Of a DNA stretch of 8,698 bases, positions 1-6,383 are shown one piece after another (the stretch's first letter is position 1; the number at the start of each line of letters is the position of its first letter). The notes below the pieces were generated by a model. That model worked only from the letters and a program-made list of their open reading frames with translations, searched no databases and was not told the DNA's origin. Source of the DNA: Rhodospirillales bacterium (GTDB taxonomy: Bacteria; Pseudomonadota; Alphaproteobacteria; Rhodospirillales; Defluviicoccaceae); NCBI GenBank assembly GCA_030622775.1, contig JAUXFS010000050.1, positions 1-8,698 on the forward strand. The letters are read 5' to 3'. The position numbers were made by a program, and so were the translations under genes.

Positions 1-55
1 CTTTGTTGAGGTGGGCCAGAACCGAACGGACCTCACGGACGGACACCTGTTTCAT
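1..55 (-). CDS. Partial divergent gene, N-terminus only; possible Phd/YefM-type antitoxin
   Basis: Read on the minus strand from the ATG at 55-53, the sequence gives MKQVSVREVRSVLAHLNK before the window ends, so only 18 codons are visible. The pattern of a short hydrophobic/polar start, then VSVRE-hR and a helix, resembles the N-terminus of Phd/YefM-family antitoxins, which bind DNA through this part. An in-frame ATG at 73-71 would add six residues (MRSTSS), but it lies inside the inverted repeat and has no Shine-Dalgarno. The ATG at 55 has a GAGG about 12 bases upstream, which is slightly far. The palindromic site directly upstream is what an autoregulated toxin-antitoxin operon would show. 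The identity rests on very few residues and is tentative; the toxin partner, if any, lies outside the window. Confidence 0.45.
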   Translation of the reverse strand, partial: MKQVSVREVRSVLAHLNK

Positions 56-71
56 CGAACTCGTGGACCTC

Positions 72-108
72 ATTTTGTGTCACGATGCAAGCTATTGTGA
101 CACAAAAT
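72..108. promoter_or_regulatory. Perfect 12-bp inverted repeat; probable paired operator
   Basis: The arm ATTTTGTGTCAC at 72-83 is the exact reverse complement of GTGACACAAAAT at 97-108, with a 13-base spacer. Each arm contains its own small palindrome, GTGTCAC (77-83) and GTGACAC (97-103). Their centres, 80 and 100, are exactly 20 bp apart, about two helical turns, so two dimers could bind on one DNA face. The site lies at the 5' end of the divergent minus-strand gene and about 340 bases upstream of the first plus-strand ORF. The spacing and position favour a DNA operator over an RNA hairpin. Phd/YefM operators are also paired short palindromes with TGT...ACA ends, which is consistent with autoregulation of the divergent gene. 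Control of the transporter operon from the same site is possible but not shown. Confidence 0.6.
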
Positions 109-416
109 TGCCCGTGCCGCCAGATCGGTTTATACGTCTCGGCGCCGGTTTCGCCCGCCCTTATACCAACGGTCCTTGATCCACGGGATGTGGCCGGCGA
201 GCCGGCCGGCGGCGACGGTTGCGTAAAACCGCCGGTCGGCGCGATGAGCCGGCATGGAGACGACGCATGCCGGCGCGTTCGAAGCGAAGTAGCAATATCG
301 TTCGGAGCGCTGTATTGTCGCAAATCAAGGGTTGCAGCCGCCGACGAGTACGCGTAAACGGGCGGTCATCAAGGAACAAGCGTCGAAACGGCGCGGCTTG
401 CAGGGAGGGACGCGAC
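109..416. other. Non-coding leader/intergenic region
   Basis: About 300 bases with no convincing gene; open frames here are either arginine-rich or lack a ribosome binding site. It holds the first copy of an 18-bp repeat (163-180) and a run of GCCGGC-type sequence around 192-213. The segment 206-212 (CCGGCGG) can pair with 229-235 (CCGCCGG), and an overlapping alternative stem pairs 216-220 (CGGTT) with 227-231 (AACCG). These stems are mutually exclusive but too weak to call a riboswitch or attenuator. I see no sigma-70 promoter here that I would defend, although the operon promoter should lie in this region or in the inverted repeat upstream. Confidence 0.5.
163..180. repeat. 18-bp repeat, left copy
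   Basis: ATACCAACGGTCCTTGAT here matches ATACCAACGGTCATTGAT at 8632-8649 in 17 of 18 positions and in the same orientation. Both copies lie outside genes and bracket the operon. This looks like a dispersed intergenic repeat; no flanking transposase or inverted termini are visible. Confidence 0.55.
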
Positions 417-575
417 ATGACGGGCGAGAGCCCCGTTCCGGAAGCCCCAAAGGCATCCCCGAGCTTCGGCAGTGTCCGGGCGCTCGGTCATGACGGCTTC
501 GGCGTCGGCCACGGCGAGTTGTTCCCGGCCGTCGTCCCCAAAGGCGGCGCCGGCGCCCACTTGGAGGTGGCGTAA
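417..575 (+). CDS. Small hypothetical protein (52 aa), translationally coupled to the CoA ligase
   Basis: The ATG at 417 is preceded by a strong Shine-Dalgarno, GGGAGGGA at 403-410, at good spacing. The frame runs 52 codons to TAA at 573-575, which shares its last A with the ATG of the CoA-ligase gene (TAATG at 573-577), the classic arrangement for translational coupling. About 85% of codons end in G or C, like the neighbouring genes. The protein starts MTGESPVPEAPKASPSFGSV and is rich in Gly, Pro, Ala and Val, with no membrane segment, signal peptide or motif that I recognise. It could be a real small protein or a leader ORF whose translation feeds the ligase start. In GC-rich DNA a frame of this length can occur by chance, so the case rests on the ribosome binding site and the overlap. 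Confidence 0.5.
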   Translation: MTGESPVPEAPKASPSFGSVRALGHDGFGVGHGELFPAVVPKGGAGAHLEVA

Positions 576-2559
576 TGGCGGCGAAGCCCATGGTCGCAAC
601 CAAGCAAAAAGGCTGCGGCGACATCGATACGATTCCGAAGTTGCTGCTCGAAAACGTCCGCGTTCGCGGCGGCCGGACGTCGGTTCGGGAGAAGGACTAC
701 GGCATCTGGCAGGCCTGGACCTGGGCCGAGGCCGGCGAGGAAATCCGTGCATTGGCCTGCGGACTGGCGGCCCTCGGGTTCAAAAAAGGCGATAAGCTCG
801 CCATCATCGGTGACAATCGACCGCAACTGTACTGGTCCATGGTCGCGGCTCAGTGCGCGGGGGGAGTTCCCGTCCCCCTTTACCAGGATTCGGTGGCCGA
901 GGAGATGCAATACATCCTCGACCACACCGAGGCTCCGTTCGTCCTGGTCGAGGACCAGGAGCAGGTGGACAAGGTTCTGGAGATCATGGAACGCTGTCCT
1001 CACCTGCGAACGATCATCTACCAGGACCCGCGGGGGCTCCGGCACTACGATCAGCCGTTCCTGCATGAATACGCCAAGGTCCAGGAAACGGGCCGCGCTT
1101 ACGACGCGGACAATCCACGCTTCTACGATTCGCAGGTCGCCGAGGGCAAGGGAACGGATCTCGCCATCCTGCTCTATACGTCCGGCACCACGGGCCGACC
1201 CAAGGGCGTGATGCTCAGCTTCGACAATCTGATTGCGACCGCCCGCAACGGCGTCGAGATGGAAGGTCTTACCGACAAGGAAGAGATCCTCGCCTATCTC
1301 CCGATGGCCTGGGTCGGCGACAATATCTTTTCCTTCGCCCAGTCCTACGTGGCCGGTTTCTGCGTCAGTTGTCCCGAAAACAGCGAAACGGTGCTGACCG
1401 ACATGCGCGAGATCGGTCCCACCTACTTCTTCGCGCCGCCGCGAATGTTCGAGAACGTCCTGACGACGGTGATGATCCGGATGGAGGACGCGAGCTGGCT
1501 CAAGCAGAAGATGTTTCACTTCTTCATGGACGTGGCGCGGCGTAGCGGAAGCCGCATCCTCGATGGTCGACCGGTATCGTTCGTCGACCGCTTCCTCTAC
1601 CAGTTGGGGAACTGGCTGGTTTATGCGCCGTTGAAGGATACCCTCGGCTTCAGACACATCCGCGTCGCGTACACCGCGGGCGAGGCGATCGGGCCGGAGA
1701 TTTTCGAGTTCTATCGGTCGCTGGGAATGAACCTGAAGCAGATCTACGGAATGACGGAAGCAACGGTGTTCGTAACCATCCAGCGCGACGGGGAAGTCAA
1801 GCCCGACACCGTCGGGACTCCGGTGAAGGACGTGGATCTCAAGATTGCCGACGGCGGCGAGGTCGTGTTTCGCAGTCCCGGCATCTTCATCGGGTATTTC
1901 AGGAACGATGAGGCGACCCGCGAAGCCAAGACCGAGGAAGGCTGGTTCCATACCGGCGATGCCGGCTTCTTCGACGAGGATGGCCAGCTCAAGATCATCG
2001 ACCGCGCCAAGGATGTGGGCAAGCTCAACGACGGTTCGATGTTTGCGCCCAAGTATCTGGAGAACAAGCTTAAATTCTTTCCTTACATCAAGGAAGCGGT
2101 GGCTTTTGGTGATCGGCAGGACCACGTGGCATCTTCATCAACATCGATCTGGAAGCGGTCGGCAACTGGGCGGAACGGCAAAGTCTGCCGTACTCCGGCT
2201 ACACCGACCTCGCCGGTCAGAAACCGGTTTACGACCTCATCCAGGACTGCGTCGAGAAGGTCAACGAGGACCTGGCGTCGGACCCCCATTTGTCCGGCTC
2301 GCAGATCAAGCGCTATCTGATCCTGCACAAGGAACTGGACGCGGACGACGGGGAATTGACCCGCACGCGCAAGGTGCGCCGCGGGTTCATCGCCGAGAGG
2401 TACCAGGAACTGATCGAGGCCCTGTATTCGGATCGGGAAAGTTGCTCGATCAGGGCGCAGGTAACCTACGAGGACGGTCGCACCGCCACAATCAACGCCG
2501 ACCTTGCCATCCGGGAGGCGAAGCGGGTCGAAATCCAGTCGTTGGCGAAGGCGAGTTAG
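575..2559 (+). CDS. Long-chain acyl-CoA synthetase (AMP-binding), disrupted by a single-base frameshift
   Basis: This is an adenylate-forming ligase of the long-chain fatty-acid-CoA ligase group (FAA1/FadD-like), which activates a carboxylic acid to an acyl-AMP and then an acyl-CoA in the cytoplasm. Visible motifs are the P-loop YTSGTTGRPKG (residues 201-211), YGMTE (391-395), TGD (460-462), the IIDRAKD hinge, and in the C-terminal domain ELTRTRKVRR with the expected catalytic lysine. The start ATG at 575 has GGAGG at 563-567. The frame is correct to Val518 (GTG at 2126). Homology then continues in the -1 frame, from GGC at 2128 (IFINIDLEAVGNWAERQ onward), to TAG at 2557-2559. One missing base explains this, and restoring it gives about 661 residues, normal for the family. 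Read literally, the frame ends at 2320 after 581 residues, the last 63 out of frame and lacking the catalytic lysine. First large gene of the operon; it probably activates the imported substrate. Confidence 0.9.
2126..2131 (+). other. Frameshift site in the CoA-ligase gene (net loss of one base)
   Basis: Protein similarity passes from the frame of the ATG at 575 (…FGDRQDHV) to the frame one base back (IFINIDLEAV…). A single base missing after GTG at 2126-2128 accounts for it; for instance, GTG-TGC-ATC would give the usual HVC-I-F. There is no slippery X-XXY-YYZ heptamer here, so programmed frameshifting is unlikely. A sequencing or assembly error, or a very recent mutation, fits best because both halves are fully conserved. 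Confidence 0.85.
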
Positions 2560-2585
2560 GGGTTCAGGTCCGACATATGGCGCCC

Positions 2586-2630
2586 GCACGAACGCACAGG
2601 GCACGAACGCGTAGGGCACGAACGCGTAGG
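2586..2630. repeat. Three tandem 15-bp repeats
   Basis: Three head-to-tail units lie at 2586-2600, 2601-2615 and 2616-2630. Units 2 and 3 are identical (GCACGAACGCGTAGG), and unit 1 differs at two bases (CA for GT). Units 2 and 3 each contain the palindrome ACGCGT. The array fills most of the gap between the CoA-ligase stop and the next gene. It ends two bases before an alternative ATG at 2633. The unit length is a multiple of three, but there is no sign that the array is translated in the operon frame. Confidence 0.85.
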
Positions 2631-2650
2631 GGATGAGTGGTAGAGGCCTC

Positions 2651-3826
2651 ATGGCAGAGAAAACGTTCAAGGATCGCATTGCTTTTCACCAGTCTCTCGA
2701 GACGTTGGAAGTCGATTTCTCGAATGTCACGTTCTCGAGCGTCGACGAGGTCGACGCGTTCTACGACGAGGTGGACCAGCAGCTCGCGAAAACGGGGCGT
2801 CGCTGGTATTTCCTCATCATTTACCTGGACTGCGTCATCGAGCCGCAGGTCTGGGAGCGGTTCGCGGAGCGTGGAAAGAACACGAACGTCAAGTACAGCC
2901 TCGGCACGGTTCGCGTCGGCGCCTCCGAGGAGACCCGTGAAGAAATCCGCGGGCGGGCGAAAGAGGATCGCTTCCGCTCGAATATTTTCGCGAGCCGCGA
3001 AGAGGCGCTGTTCGCCATCGCCGAGAGGAGGAAACGCCAGGAAGTCCTGGTCGAGCGGCAGACCGACGACTATCTTCGTGTCGAAGACGTTCAGTTGTTG
3101 TTCGGAGGGATCAGGGCGCTCGATGGCGTCGGGTTCAGCGTGAACCGCGGCGAGATCTTCTCGATCATCGGGCCGAACGGCGCCGGTAAAACGTCGATGC
3201 TCAACGTGATCAACGGGTTCTATCGCCCGACACGCGGGCAGATCGTGTTCGATGGCCGCGACCGAACGAGCCTCAAGCCCCGGGCCGTGGCGGGCCTGCG
3301 GTTCGCGCGAACGTTCCAGAATATCGCGTTGTTCAAGGGGATGACGACGCTCGACAACATCATGACCGGGCGCCTGTTGAGGAGGAGGAGCAACTTCCTT
3401 TGGGACGCCATCTACTGGGGAATTTCGAAGAATGAGGAGATGGAAAACCGCGATTACGTCGAGGGAATAATCGACTTCCTCGAGATCGAGGCCATCCGCA
3501 AGACTCCCGTAGGGCGCCTGCCCTACGGCCTGCAGAAGCGGGTCGAGCTCGCTCGGGCTCTCGCCATGGAGCCGAAGGTTCTCCTCCTCGACGAGCCGAT
3601 GGCCGGAATGAACCTGGAAGAAAAGCAGGACATGGTCCGGTTCATTTTGGACGCCAACGATCAGTGGGGGATCACGATGATCCTGATCGAGCACGACATG
3701 GCCGTGGTCATGGATATCTCCAATTTCGTCGTCGTGCTCGATCACGGCCAGAAGATCGCCGAGGGCGTGCCGGACGAGGTGCGGGTCGATCCCGTGGTCA
3801 TCCGTGCGTACCTGGGTCAGAACTGA
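2651..3826 (+). CDS. LivG-type ABC transporter ATPase with a fused N-terminal STAS/SpoIIAA-like domain
   Basis: Cytoplasmic ATPase subunit of a branched-chain-amino-acid-type (HAAT) importer, 391 residues, against about 255 for ordinary LivG. Residues about 139-391 are the ABC domain: Walker A GPNGAGKT (174-181), the LivG-type signature LPYGLQKR (290-297), Walker B VLLLDEP (310-316) and switch His348 in IEHDM. It ends with the LivG-like VIRAYLG. Residues 1 to about 135 are an added soluble domain with alternating strands and helices (LEVDFSNVTFSSVDEVDAFY, then WYFLIIYLDCVIEPQVW, then a KYSLGTVRVGAS segment). I judge this to resemble SpoIIAA/STAS-like proteins; it is not a nucleotide-binding part. 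The ATG at 2651 is preferred because AGAGG lies at 2642-2646. The in-frame ATG at 2633 would add six residues, but its only purine run abuts the start. The ATPase call is firm; the domain identity is inferred. Confidence 0.93.
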   Translation: MAEKTFKDRIAFHQSLETLEVDFSNVTFSSVDEVDAFYDEVDQQLAKTGRRWYFLIIYLDCVIEPQVWERFAERGKNTNVKYSLGTVRVGASEETREEIRGRAKEDRFRSNIFASREEALFAIAERRKRQEVLVERQTDDYLRVEDVQLLFGGIRALDGVGFSVNRGEIFSIIGPNGAGKTSMLNVINGFYRPTRGQIVFDGRDRTSLKPRAVAGLRFARTFQNIALFKGMTTLDNIMTGRLLRRRSNFLWDAIYWGISKNEEMENRDYVEGIIDFLEIEAIRKTPVGRLPYGLQKRVELARALAMEPKVLLLDEPMAGMNLEEKQDMVRFILDANDQWGITMILIEHDMAVVMDISNFVVVLDHGQKIAEGVPDEVRVDPVVIRAYLGQN

Positions 3827-3844
3827 CGGGGATGACGTGTCCAT

Positions 3845-3858
3845 GACCGCGAACGGTC
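3845..3858 (+). other. Small tetraloop hairpin between livG- and livH-type genes
   Basis: GACCG at 3845-3849 pairs with CGGTC at 3854-3858 around the tetraloop CGAA. It sits in the 73-base gap between the ATPase and permease genes. No T run follows, so it is not an intrinsic terminator. It could slow nucleases or mark an mRNA processing point, but five base pairs is modest evidence. Confidence 0.3.
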
Positions 3859-3899
3859 CGCGCGCCGGGATAGAAGCAAAGACAGGAGCCGACTGAGCA

Positions 3900-5138
3900 A
3901 TGTCCGACACGCTTTTCTTCTTCGAGGTTCTGATCGCCGGCCTGCTGTCCGGGGTGATGTATTCCCTCGTGGCCCTGGGCTTCGTGCTGATCTTCAAGGC
4001 GTCCGGGGTGTTCAACTTCGCCCAGGGCGCCCTGGTGCTGTTTGCGGCGCTGTCGCTGGTTATTCTGCTCGAATACGGCGACGGCGGCGCGATCTGGGGC
4101 TGGACGGGATGGCTGGCCTTGATCCTCGCCGGCGCCGCCGGGGTATTCTACATGCTGTCGCGGCGTGCCTCCGTCGCCCGGCGCCTGGTCCCGAGCAACT
4201 GGATGGTGTGGGGGGGCGCCGCCCTTGGCCTTATCGTGCTGGGCACGCTGTTCGAGGGCGACAAGGCCATGTGGCGGGCGGCCTTCATCACCCTTCTGGC
4301 GTTCTTCGTGCTGGTGGTGGGGGCGAAAAGGCCCGGCGCCGCGGCCGCGGTCCTGCTCGGCCTGGCGGTGGCCTGCCTGTTGCCGGTGGGGCAAATCCTT
4401 CCGGGCGACATATGGAATTTCTGGCGCTCCATAGCGATCACCCTGTTGGTCATGGTGCTGCTGGCGATGGCCATCGAACGGGTGGCGCTGCGGCCGCTGA
4501 TCAACCAGGAACACATCATCTTGTTCATGGTTACCATCGGCCTCAATTTCCTCATCGAGGGGATGGCCCAAGGCATCTGGGATTCTCAGGTCCACGGGCT
4601 CGATATCGGCATTCCCGACATGCCCATTCAGGCGATCATCGACTCCACCGGCCTGTTCATCAGCACCTTCGACGTGTTCGCCGCGGTGATGGCGATCGTT
4701 CTGGTCGCCGGGCTCGGCCTTTTCTTCCAGAAGACCCGGATCGGCCGCGCACTGCGCGCCGTCGCCGACGATCATCAGGCGGCGCTCACGGTGGGCATTC
4801 CGCTCCAGGACATCTGGGCCATCGTCTGGTCGGCCGCGGGTTTCGTCGCACTGGTCGCGGGCATCCTGTGGGGAGCGAAGCTGGGAGTCCAATTCAGCCT
4901 GTCGCTGATCGTGCTCAAGGCGCTTCCGGTGCTGATCCTTGGCGGGTTCACCTCGGTTCCGGGGGCGATCGTCGGCGGCCTGATGATCGGCGCGACCGAG
5001 AAACTGGTGGAGGTCTTCATCGGCATTCCGTACTTCGGCGGCGGCACCGAAAGCTGGACGCCATACATCTTCGCGATGTTTTTCCTGTTGTTTCGACCCC
5101 AGGGATTGTTCGGCGAAAAGATCATCGAAAGGGTGTAG
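3900..5138 (+). CDS. LivH-type ABC permease with an extra hydrophobic insertion
   Basis: Inner-membrane permease subunit of the HAAT importer, 412 residues against about 300 for typical LivH. Family features are the N-terminal membrane segment ending in NFAQGA (39-44), IERVALRPL (192-200), the cytoplasmic coupling loop TRIGRALRAVADDHQAALTVGI (279-300), the GGFTSVPGAIVGGL segment (348-361) and the C-terminal LLFRPQGLFG (396-405). Between NFAQG and IERVALRP there are about 149 residues, where E. coli LivH has about 48. The extra stretch (roughly 65-170) contains hydrophobic segments near 71-87, 101-117, 127-141 and 147-163, so two to four additional membrane helices are likely. The start at 3900 has AGGAG at 3884-3888, slightly distant. 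It pairs with the LivM-type gene five bases downstream. Confidence 0.93.
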   Translation: MSDTLFFFEVLIAGLLSGVMYSLVALGFVLIFKASGVFNFAQGALVLFAALSLVILLEYGDGGAIWGWTGWLALILAGAAGVFYMLSRRASVARRLVPSNWMVWGGAALGLIVLGTLFEGDKAMWRAAFITLLAFFVLVVGAKRPGAAAAVLLGLAVACLLPVGQILPGDIWNFWRSIAITLLVMVLLAMAIERVALRPLINQEHIILFMVTIGLNFLIEGMAQGIWDSQVHGLDIGIPDMPIQAIIDSTGLFISTFDVFAAVMAIVLVAGLGLFFQKTRIGRALRAVADDHQAALTVGIPLQDIWAIVWSAAGFVALVAGILWGAKLGVQFSLSLIVLKALPVLILGGFTSVPGAIVGGLMIGATEKLVEVFIGIPYFGGGTESWTPYIFAMFFLLFRPQGLFGEKIIERV

Positions 5139-5143
5139 CACCA

Positions 5144-6271
5144 ATGTTCTATCGCGAGGCCGGCCAGTTCAAGACCAGCTATCCCAGTGACCAGGCGATC
5201 TTCCCGATCCTCCAGGACCGGTGGACCGTGATCACCATTTTGGTTGTCGCCTTCGTGGTCATTCCGTTGGTTGCGAACCAATACTGGCTGGGGCCGATCC
5301 TGACCCAGTTCCTGGTGTTCTCCCTGGCCGCGCTCGGCCTCAATATCCTTACCGGCTACGCCGGGCAGCTATCCCTGGGCACCGGTGGGTTCATGGCCGT
5401 GGGGGCTTACGCGACCTTCAACCTGGTGCTCAGAATCCCCGAGCTCCCGTTGGTCGTCGCACTCATCGTCGCCGGCGTGATTACCGCGTTCGTCGGCGTC
5501 CTGTTCGGATTGCCGAGCCTGCGCATCAAGGGGTTCTATCTGGCGGTGGCGACCCTCGCCAGCCAGTTCTTCCTGATCTGGCTGTTCGACCACGTTGGCT
5601 GGTTCACCAATTACGACACGGCGGGTGTCGCAAGCGCGCCTTCGCGCACCCTGTTTGGCGCTCTCGCCGACGCGGGCGGCCCACTCGACTTCCTTGCTCC
5701 CATCAATCCGGTGGTTTCGGGACCGCGGGCGGCGACGGAAACCAAATACCTGTTGACCCTGACCGTGGTGGCGGTCCTTGCGCTGATGGCCAAGAACATG
5801 GTGCGCTCCGGCATCGGCCGCACCTGGATGGCGATCCGCGACATGGACATTGCCGCCGAGATCATCGGCATCAGTCCGATTCGGGCCAAGCTCTCGGCGT
5901 TCGCGGTAAGTTCCTTCTACTGCGGTGTGGCCGGAGGGCTCTACGTCTTCACCTACCTGGGCAATGCCGATACCGAGGCGTTCGGTCTGACGCGATCGTT
6001 CCAGATCCTGTTCATGGTGATCATCGGCGGGCTGGGCAGCGTCGTCGGCTCGTTCATGGGCGCCGCCTTTATCGTCTTCATGCCGGTGCTGCTCAACAAC
6101 GTCTCGTCGGTCGTTTTCGGCGGAACCCTTTCCGGCGATACGATCTCGAACATGGAACTGATGATCTTTGGCGGCTCGATCATCTTTTTCCTCATCGTCG
6201 AGCCGCACGGCTTCGCCCGGTTGTGGCAAATCGCCAAACAGAAGCTGAGGGTATGGCCGTTTCCGTATTGA
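5144..6271 (+). CDS. LivM-type ABC permease
   Basis: Second inner-membrane permease of the HAAT importer, 375 residues. Diagnostic features are LGLNILTGYAGQLSLG (64-79), the LPSLRIKGFYLAVATLA segment (123-139), the coupling loop around MVRSGIGRTWMAIRDMDIAAEIIGI (219-243), the GGLYVFTYLG segment, and GGLGSVVGSFMGA (295-307). Several long hydrophobic stretches fit the usual LivM membrane topology, with a soluble N-terminal stretch of about 25 residues. The ATG at 5144 lies five bases after the LivH-type stop codon; the ribosome binding site, AAGGG just before that stop, is inside the upstream gene, so the two permeases are probably translated in step. The reading frame extends far upstream of this ATG, but that part overlaps the LivH gene and is not coding. 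Confidence 0.94.
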   Translation: MFYREAGQFKTSYPSDQAIFPILQDRWTVITILVVAFVVIPLVANQYWLGPILTQFLVFSLAALGLNILTGYAGQLSLGTGGFMAVGAYATFNLVLRIPELPLVVALIVAGVITAFVGVLFGLPSLRIKGFYLAVATLASQFFLIWLFDHVGWFTNYDTAGVASAPSRTLFGALADAGGPLDFLAPINPVVSGPRAATETKYLLTLTVVAVLALMAKNMVRSGIGRTWMAIRDMDIAAEIIGISPIRAKLSAFAVSSFYCGVAGGLYVFTYLGNADTEAFGLTRSFQILFMVIIGGLGSVVGSFMGAAFIVFMPVLLNNVSSVVFGGTLSGDTISNMELMIFGGSIIFFLIVEPHGFARLWQIAKQKLRVWPFPY

Positions 6272-6314
6272 CCTGGAAGGCCGGGGAGCCGGTGCCGAAT
6301 TTGCGCCAAGCCGT

Positions 6315-6343
6315 TTGCAACATCCGGGACCCCATGGTAATTT
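6315..6343 (+). promoter_or_regulatory. Candidate internal promoter ahead of the binding-protein gene
   Basis: TTGCAA at 6315-6320 and TAATTT at 6338-6343 are separated by 17 bases, a weak sigma-70-like arrangement (4/6 and 3/6 matches). It lies in a gap of about 110 bases that turns AT-rich (6337-6370), which stands out in this GC-rich operon. Extra transcription here would suit a binding protein, which importers need in excess over the membrane subunits. The match alone is weak. Confidence 0.25.
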
Positions 6344-6383
6344 TTTCAATAGTCGTAACAATTAACTAACGAGGGAGGAAATC

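Noticed and set aside
206..235. Riboswitch or attenuator in the leader
   Set aside because: The alternative stems are only five to seven base pairs, no known riboswitch core is present, and no T tract or terminator follows.
488..2125. 545-codon open frame on the minus strand opposite the CoA ligase
   Set aside because: High third-position GC keeps the antisense frame open. The plus strand carries clear adenylate-forming enzyme motifs, while the minus frame has no recognisable domain and no ribosome binding site.
2290..2559. Separate small gene of 89 codons
   Set aside because: It is the C-terminal part of the CoA ligase, including the catalytic-lysine motif, cut off by the frameshift and not an independent gene.
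2564..4015. 483-codon minus-strand open frame opposite the LivG-type gene
   Set aside because: It is an antisense shadow of the ATPase gene; Walker A, the signature and Walker B all lie on the plus strand.
4109..5143. Upstream extension of the LivM reading frame
   Set aside because: It overlaps the LivH gene in another frame and reads as low-complexity Arg/Gly/His sequence. The true start is the ATG at 5144.
3798..5144. 448-codon minus-strand open frame opposite the LivH-type gene
   Set aside because: Its composition (rich in His, Gln, Arg and Asp) is what antisense of membrane-protein codons gives. The plus-strand permease is unambiguous.
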